Positions 56,840 to 64,000 of a stretch of 64,000 bases of DNA are shown piece after piece. Source of the DNA: Diphasiastrum complanatum (taxonomy: Eukaryota > Streptophyta > Lycopodiopsida > Lycopodiales > Lycopodiaceae); NCBI GenBank assembly GCA_029204225.1, contig CM055108.1, positions 24,028,749-24,092,748 of the forward strand, given 5' to 3'. Under the pieces are notes generated by a model. It did no database searches. It was not told the DNA's origin and worked only from the letters and a program-made list of their open reading frames with translations. Made by a program: the position numbers and the translations under genes. The number at the start of each line of letters is the position of its first letter. The stretch's first letter is position 1.

Positions 56840-57472
56840 ATGCACTGAGATATCACATCGGCTAGCTTAGAGCCTCCTCACATCAGTTGCGTATAGAGAC
56901 AAAGGATGAGAGCCACTTCCTCCTCCACTGCCCGGTTTATTATGAGATACGTGGGAGGACCTATTGCCTGCACAAGGATGGACCACATTCACTATGGTCA
57001 TTCATGCACTACCCTGATCAGCGTTGCTAATGCTTCGTGAGATGCTGCTCCTGCGAGACTCCTTGCTTTCCCCACCGTTGCCTGCTGCGCCTGCGTCACA
57101 CCAGTCCGCTATCATGGACTTCTTTCAGCAGATCTATCATTCTGAGTCTGATGACGAGATCAACATTAGTACACGGCCTCGTAGATAACTTCTTTACTTG
57201 GCCCGGGTTGTGGGCACTTTATTCATATTTCTTAAATTTCACTCTGGCGGCATTGTATGGCCCGGGTTGTGGGCATTCATACTTTTTTCTGCCAGCCAGC
57301 CATGTCTTTCTTACAACTATTTCTTTTTGTGTTTTACTTGGCCCGGGTTGTAGGCTTTGATGAGTTTTCAGGTTTTTTTCCTGTTTTTTCACATGTCCGC
57401 TCATGGACTAAGCTCCCCAACACATTGTACAGATTTTTCTAGTGCACCCTCCAGGGCTATATAGACGTTAAT

Positions 57473-57523
<51 letters not shown>
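56840..57523 (+). mobile_element. LINE 3' end: C-terminal zinc motif, UTR and (CT)n tail
   Basis: One frame reads LRIETKDESHFLLHCPVYYE followed by IRG. This is the His-Cys motif at the C-terminus of plant LINE polyproteins (E-HFL-HCP-Y--IR), with the end of ORF2 at about 57,030. The 3' region carries three copies of TGGCCCGGGTTGTGGGC at 57,199, 57,258 and 57,339, then TTAATAAAACT and a (CT)n tract (57,477-57,523) as the apparent tail. RT and endonuclease are missing, as is usual for 5'-truncated LINEs. Confidence 0.65.
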
Positions 57524-57528
<5 letters not shown>

Positions 57529-57738
57529 TCACTTATTGTAAATAAAGAACTCTATAGAACAACAAATTATTTAAACTCACAACATAAACTAAAAGCTAAG
57601 AAGTAATAATTGAAAGCTAAAAGGTGAGTATTAAAGCTAAAATCAAATTACAGCTAGAGACAAAATGGGACAAAAAGAGGGCAAAATCTCAACCTAATTA
57701 AATTTTCATTTTTTAACCACAAATCTAGATGTTTCCAA

Positions 57739-58246
57739 TGTGAAGTCTAAGTGGAAAAATGGTGGAGTATTTGTAAAAACTTGTCAACTAGCTTAATTGT
57801 CTATTTTTTGTCAAATGGAGGCCAAATTTGTAATGGTACATAAAAATTTCACGTGTAGGTGATAAAAGTAGTATCATTTACTATTTTGTAAAAGTACACC
57901 TTAAATCCAACAAAATAACCTTTATTTGAGTAAATTTGGCCATATGGACCAAAATTGGTACTGTATTATTGATCATATTTTATTATAGGGCTATATCATC
58001 ACTCTTGTCTATAAATAGGTGAAGAGAGTGATTGATCATTTTAATGAAGATCTTTCTATTGGATTACTATCTTGATTTTGCTCTTATCTTGTGTTTGCTT
58101 TGGAGATTGGAGTAGCAAGTTTTGGATGCTATTGATGGATTTGACCTTAGAAGCAAATTTGTGAGTGTTCCGTCTTGCTCTTGATCATTGGAGGCTTGTG
58201 CATCACCTTTGGCCTAGATCTAATATTTGGATCTTTAGTTTTCACA
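57739..58246 (+). repeat. 5' LTR of a truncated element, with primer site
   Basis: Starts TGTGAAG and ends TTTTCACA. TAGTATCAAAGC at 58,247-58,258 is a one-mismatch version of the primer site TGGTATCAAAGC. CTATAAATAGG near 58,009 is a suitable TATA box. About 200 bp of leader follows, then unrelated minus-strand copia integrase. Whether the partner LTR exists is unknown. Confidence 0.55.
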
Positions 58247-58510
58247 TAGTATCAAAGCTTGAAGTGGCCAAAAATAGCATTTGTGATCGATTCCTGAGGG
58301 TGAGTTGAATCTAGCATTATTTTTGTGATGTGGGTGATCAATTTATCTACTAGCATCTTGATTGTGGTTCGATATTTTGAAGATGATATCCATACGTGAA
58401 CTTTGGAAGGTAACAAGCTAAGATTAATCATCTTTCTCATGATTCAACAAGAATAGCCGTCACTTGTTGAAGAGCATAAAACTAACTGTTGTAGATCCTA
58501 TATGATTTAC

Positions 58511-59140
58511 TTACATAATTATAGCTAACAAATAGCCCTTAGATGAAATATCTTCCTTAGTCCTATCATCAAGAGTAACATTGGCATAGCATGTACATCC
58601 AAAGATACTCAAGAACTTAGCATTAGGCCTCTTACCAAAAAGCACCTCAAAAGGTGTATTACCATTCAATGGTTCACTTGGCAACATATTGCAAAGAAAG
58701 TTAGCACAACTCAAGGCTTCACCACCCCATATAGACTTGGGAAGATCTGCATCTAATGTCATAAATTTTGCACTCACACAAAGAGACCTATTCTCCCTCT
58801 CATCCACTCCATTTTGTTGTGGATATCTTGGACTTGATTGCTACCTCTTGATTCCATATACCTCACAATATTCTTTGAACTTTGTAGAGATATACCCACC
58901 TTCCTTATCGAACCTTAATCTCTTGTCTAGTTGATTTTCCAAAGCATTTTTGAACTTGACAAGGACATCAAAGACTTGATATTTACTCTTCAGAAGATAA
59001 ACCCCAAGTATATCTATGAAAGTCATCAATTAAAGTAATAAACATCTTTTCACCTCCATTGCTTAATGTGCTAGCAAAATGTACATCCAAATGTGTGAGT
59101 TGAAGAGGCATGCTAGATCTTGCATATGGAGACTTTATGA
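58511..59140 (-). pseudogene. copia integrase fragment
   Basis: The minus strand reads SPYARSSMPLQLTHLDVHF and FITLIDDF (first acidic region), RLRFDKEGGYISTKFKEYC in place of the second acidic motif, DERENRSLCVSAKFMTL in place of NGVAERKNRTLCESA, then WGGEALSCANFLCNMLPS and FGCTCYANVTLDDRTKED. It is close to element C's integrase (FGCTCYVNITLDDRTKED) but with many substitutions and at least three frame breaks. Both ends are truncated. Confidence 0.85.
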
Positions 59141-62100
59141 GTAACTTGCTCAATTCAAATCTTTTAAGATTCAGTTCGAGTAGATTTGAAGCACTTCAAA
59201 TTCTCGATTTGAATCTTCGTGACTATGGAGAGGGTTGATCTTACATTCCTTTGAATGCACATTTCTGTAGTTACAATAACACTGGATTACCAAACGAGAT
59301 ATATCATGACTGTAAATTAGGTTAAAACATTAAAAGTACTGATTTAACAAAACCACTATCAAACATTTCCAGAATTGTACCCAGGATAGCACTGCTCAAG
59401 TGCAAAATGAACCATAACTTCAATTGTGTAGCCAGAAAAGGACTGCAGTTTTTATTAGAAAAATGTGCCTTGCAACACTTGATCCACAAGAGTGCACGTT
59501 TGAACAAGAGTTGATCACTAGTGCCCATGTAACAATTCAAGGAGATGGAAGCGACACATGTTAGAGATCATACACCATAACAAGCTAGGAGATTTATTCT
59601 TTCTTCATGCCACCTTGCAACGTATGGTGACAACGGCTGCACTTTCAAAGATTTACATAATAGCAGAGAGTTTGACCCCAGGCAATTTGCCATCACAGGG
59701 TTTGAGCTGATCAAATCAGAAAGTACTACCATGCTTCAAGGCTACGGCTTTCTGACGCTTTGATACAGATCATCAATGACACCCTGCATGCCACATTCTA
59801 ATCCCATGAGTCCAAACAGGTTAAAAAAAAAGCTTTCAAACTGTATGGCTATTTTTGTTGCTACCTGGTATTAAAAATTGAGGCAAGCCACAGTCAGAAA
59901 CCAATACCCTCCAAATGATGGAGAATTATCACCCAAGTATGAGCTCTACTGAGCAGCAGAAATCACTCACATATTTTAGAAAAGAGACTTCATTTTAATT
60001 TCTATGCAATGAAAATCTTACTCTGCTATAAGCAGCCACCACAACAAGATATTTGTAATCTACAACTTTTGGACTGAACCATAGGCATACCATCAAGCCG
60101 ATCAGGCTATGAATATTACAATGTCATTGGCAACCCCACATATACCAATCGAACAAAAGTCGTAAGTGCAAATCGCATGTCTTAAGTTCTATTTGAACTA
60201 ATGTTGACATGCATTCATAGAAATTTGGTTGTTTGACAAGAAGATATCAACACCTCGGTGCTTATTGATAGCTGATAGACACGGATTTGGTCCAAAATAC
60301 ATGATACGAATTTTAAACATCAGCTCAGAATAAAACATATCAATAAATAGGGAATCAAAAATCAATTCTCAAGGCATGTCAAGGGAAGAGTTACTGTCCA
60401 GGAGATCGTCTTGAAATTCTTGATAGCAGTGTCTTTCCAGCAGCATGAAATGATAAGCTTCTCCCTTAACTGAAAATAGTGAGCCCCTAATGAAAACTTC
60501 ACATTAAGGCTTGCTGAAGATCCTAGCCTTCTCATAAATGCTTACGACTTGTTATGGAGGCTGAAGTCCAGAATAGCGAAAGCTTTTAGCCTATACTACA
60601 GCCAACAGCTATTCGGTCACCACTTTTTCTGTTAAAAAGGAAACTTTGACAGTTTGTGCCTTCCGGAACTGCTAAATCCAGCCCTTTATCGCTGATGATG
60701 ATGTTCTTTATATCTCTTCGTGAGATTGGACTATAATTAATAGAAGAGCATCTTCCCACATATGGTGAGTTGGTGCATCATGCTTGAGTTTGGCACACCC
60801 CCCAGATTCAATTCACTCTGATCCCACAGGTTGATAATACCAAGAAGAATGAATGGAAAAGCTAATGGAAGCAAAGCTCTTCTACAGACAAATTTCTGGA
60901 CAGCCTTCAGCCAGCAAGTTCTTTTGTGCTAATCTGTTAGATCGAAGGCTACATTTTCCCAAAGCTCCACTAATTGGTTATCAGCCTTGAAAAAAAAAAT
61001 TATGCAAATAATGCAACTAAACTCTTGCCAATCTTTGATGTGGTAGCCCAAATGGGCACATATAAAGTCTTATTCTTACGGCTTCCTTTCTTTGCATTTT
61101 ACTCTTTAGTTGCATGGCAGTCTGAAACCTCACTGGCTCTTCATTCATATGACACCACAAGTTCCTTCACGTGATTAAGTTGCATGGCATTCTGAAACCT
61201 CACTGGCTCTTCATTCATATGACAACACCACAAGTTCTTTCACGTGATTAATTTAGAACGTCTTTGCATGACCATCTTATGGTTCTCCACAAAACCCTGA
61301 ACATAGATGGCTTATTTGTTTCTTCCATCTTCAAACAAGGTGATCTGAAAGATGCCAAGAAGCTTTGCAGTACACGTGTACATGCAAACTTACGGAATCA
61401 TTCAAAGTTGGTAAATGACAAAAAAAGTGATTGCTAGGTGAAATGATTAAAAAAAGAAGAAAAAGACCATCTCATGCAGCAGAGACAAGTCAACTTTTAG
61501 CAAATTGCCACAATGATGTACTGCTATTGCAACAAACCTAAAAAAATTCCATGGAATTTCTGGATTGCTGCTCCATGTTCAGGTGCATGTTAATTTCCCA
61601 ATTAAAGTCTAAGCAAATACCTGACGTGGGTCTTATACATGAAGCCCGATCTCTCATCAATCCTCACGATACTCAACCCATATACCAAGCGCATGGCAGA
61701 CTTCACCATTGCTTTCAGGGAGTTATCAATTCAGTTCCCTTATGGCACAGCCAAATCATAGGCATCGCTGCAGGATCTACCATTGGTTCAGGGAGCCATT
61801 CAATCTCCATAAAGCTGAGTTGCTACTCTTTTGACCTCAAATTATCACTTCTGGGCCCAATTACTAAGTTTACTAACTAGTTTTGGACCTGAAAAGGGGC
61901 ATGCTACAAATAGAGGAGAATATTTGAAATTCTTGCTTCCTCATTTTTTGTTCCTTGGACCCTTCTAGAAGTTTCCAAACTAATATGAATAGGAGCAAAA
62001 GGCTCTCAAAAGTAGACTATCTTTTTGGTGATGTGAGCTCTTTGTAGGGGAGTCCCATTTTTGGAGACCTTAGTTGGAGATCTGCCTAAGCTATTGGCAA

Positions 62101-62250
62101 CTTATGAAAATATTTTGTGAATGCTATTTGTTACATTTGTACTTCGATTGATGCGAATATCGTGACCGACTCCATGACATCATATTAGAGTACCTTCTTG
62201 AGCAGTTGAAATTTCTTTCTATTTTTTCTCTACCTGTTCCATCTCTCTAG
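59141..62250. other. low-repeat stretch without a confident gene
   Basis: Contains a 70/73-bp tandem duplication (61,108-61,250) and few transposon signatures. On the minus strand a few short open stretches look exon-like. One at about 59,783-59,740 reads GVIDDLYQSVRKP-stop after a TGGCATGCAG acceptor-like site. Others lie near 60,740-60,590 and 61,730-61,600. I cannot join them into a gene. Confidence 0.35.
61108..61250. repeat. 70-bp tandem duplication
   Basis: Unit 1 61,108-61,177 and unit 2 61,178-61,250 differ by two substitutions and a 3-base insertion, so this is a recent event. Confidence 0.92.
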
Positions 62251-62254
62251 ATGC

Positions 62255-62590
62255 TCTCTCTCTCTAGCATTCTTCACGCACATCAAGGGTGTGCAAGATG
62301 AACTCCATGTGGTTGGCGAGGTGCTAAGAGACGTTGAATGGGTCCATGTTACAATAAGCGATATCATTAATGTTTCTTAGTGGTATAGCCTTGAGGAAGA
62401 GATTGATGGATCTTTCAACAATAAAACAACAAAGAAGCAAAAATGCTTCCACTGTCATAAGTCCTCAGGCCATTGGGCCAAGGATTGTCGTAAGAAGAAA
62501 GCAGACATTAAGAAGGGCAAGACTAAGCAGCAAGGCAAATCTCATCGAAGACGAGGATGGCAATCAACATGTTTGTGACAGCTATGATTT
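62255..62590 (+). pseudogene. copia gag fragment with zinc knuckle
   Basis: FFTHIKGVQDELHVVGEVLR matches the gag segment FFTKIKELRDQLVAIGEPIR of element B. After a stop and shift, CFHCHKSSGHWAKDCRKKKA is a zinc knuckle with one extra residue between the second Cys and the His (CX2CX5HX4C). It then breaks off around 62,590. Confidence 0.75.
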
Positions 62591-62599
62591 CATGGGGTG

Positions 62600-63520
62600 A
62601 TGATCCAAGATGGTACATTGCATCTCTTTCCCACTTTGCAGGAGTTGTAGATGACACTAAACTGTATGCAAGCAAGTAATATTCAAGATGTACACTTATT
62701 TGTTCGTGACTCTGTTGCCACTATCTATATTCTTTTTCAAGATGCCATTTTGCTCACCCTCTTGTATATAGATACTACTACTTAGGTCAGCTTCATGAGT
62801 AAAGGTTTGAATTGAAGATTTTACTTCTTGCATAGATTTGTTTTGTTTGGTTACTACTCCATCTTGATCTAAACTATGCAATATCATCATGTGTGATCCC
62901 ACTCAGATTTGACTCATCCCCATCATCCATCTATATCAATTGCAAGCCAGCTGCAAAAGCTCATATCAAGTGATGTGTCATACTAACATAAAATTCCTAC
63001 TAATTCTGGGACCCTTCAATTTGCAGATGTCTAGAGAAGTTTGCTACACAGCACTTTTTCAATGAGGTGCTTCTCTCCAACTTGCCCTAAATAAAAGCCT
63101 TTTCACACAAGAAAACTGAGTCTCCAAGGATTTACAAGGGAATCAGTGCTTCATTGATGAGTTTAGGGTAGACAACCAAATATTTCAACCATTTCAAACT
63201 TGAAATTGGAAATAGATTTCAAATGTTTAGAATGAACTGCTAGGAAACATTTCTTGATGTCAAGGTTTGCAAAACAATCAAACTTTTTGCTATCTTTTAA
63301 TTAAAAAATGCCCATTAGCTCTCATACAACAATAAAATAAACATCAAATTAGAGAACATAGGACCATGCTCAACCTAACTCGAGTCCTTGTTCAAGGCCC
63401 TACATTTTTTTTAAAAGAACGTTTCTCTAGAAGAAATAAACATTTGAAATGTCTAAGTCCATTTTCTGAGCTACAAGTGGGTCAAATAGGCTAGTTAAGA
63501 CCCATGATACCCATTCCTAA
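62600..63520. other. no recognised gene
   Basis: AT-rich, only short frames, no structural motif found. Confidence 0.45.
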
Positions 63521-63529
63521 AAATTCTCC

Positions 63530-63640
63530 TTAGGAACGGGTACGGTACCGATCCTTAGGAATGGCGTTCCGTTCCTAAGGAACGGTTTAGGAACCGTTCC
63601 TGATTCTGTAACTAGTTCCGTCTGTTCCATTCATAGTTCC
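63530..63640. repeat. cluster of GGAACG palindromes
   Basis: GGAACGG/CCGTTCC blocks recur in both orientations. GGAACGGTT-TAGG-AACCGTTCC at 63,579-63,600 is a perfect 9-bp-arm hairpin, overlapped by CCTTAGGAA...TTCCTAAGG just to the left. No gene is adjacent. The remaining 360 bases to the window end show nothing recognisable. Confidence 0.7.
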
Positions 63641-64000
63641 ACGGATACTTTTTTGGTCTACACAAACCTAATTATGAATCAAATTTACAATGATATCCTA
63701 GGTTTTGAGCTACAAATGGACAACAAGAAGATTAAATGTTTCAAAGGAGATGAGGAACAATTTCTCAATATTGATGAGATGAATTCTGCCAGAAACAGGT
63801 AAAACATAACTGGAATAAAGGCCAAAGTAACAGTAAGTTGTGAACTGACATTTCGTTGAGCTGAAGAAGCTTCAAACTACTTCCGAGTTTATGCTATAAA
63901 TAGCTCAAAGCAATATGACTAGTAAGCTAAGTATTGAGACAAATATGAGGCAGGGACCTCTGCTTGGATATAATTAGAGTAAAGGAAATTAATGAATATG

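Overview
Nuclear DNA of a land plant with a large, repeat-rich genome. The evidence is nested Ty1/copia and Ty3/gypsy retrotransposons with initiator-tRNA primer sites, Helitron and LINE relics, long (CT)n and (TA)n tracts, and one interrupted host gene with GT-AG introns. A Penelope-like element (PLE) argues against an ordinary angiosperm. A fern, lycophyte, bryophyte or gymnosperm is more likely, with a fern or other seed-free plant my first guess; this is inference. No bacterial-type operon, CRISPR array, rRNA or confident tRNA gene was seen.

Layout. 1-7.7 kb: LINE reverse-transcriptase debris, a GC-rich island, two (CT)n tracts and LTR-element edges. 7.7-18.6 kb: copia element A (minus strand), split by a younger copia element B (11,063-17,068) inside its protease region. 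18.6-25.5 kb: a mosaic of gypsy gag, three copia gag relics, a coiled-coil relic and an LTR. 25.5-30.2 kb: a decayed PLE with an unusual arrangement of terminal direct and inverted repeats, inserted in a copia fragment. 30.2-34.2 kb: a diverged tandem duplication, a G-rich minisatellite and microsatellites. 34.2-38.0 kb: Helitron Rep/helicase pieces in both orientations. 38.0-44.0 kb: copia element C, young and structurally complete (two 650-bp LTRs, perfect TGTAT target duplication, PBS, PPT), but its reverse-transcriptase core is replaced by about 1.1 kb of unrelated open sequence. 44.0-46.3 kb: intergenic, with a possible SINE.

46.3-54.1 kb holds the only confident host gene: a plus-strand SWAP/SFSWAP-type splicing regulator (N-terminal DRY_EERY-type domain, two SURP modules, charged Arg/His/Ser-rich tail), four coding exons and about 1,146 residues. 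54.2-64 kb: intergenic DNA with a LINE 3' end, an LTR, copia integrase and gag relics, short tandem duplications and a palindrome cluster.

Apart from the splicing regulator, the coding matter is transposon-derived and mostly inactivated. Insertion order can be read from nesting: A before B; Helitron before C; the copia relic at 24-25.5 kb before the PLE. By eye the LTR pairs differ by about 7-8% (A), 7% (B) and under 2% (C), so C is the youngest arrival.
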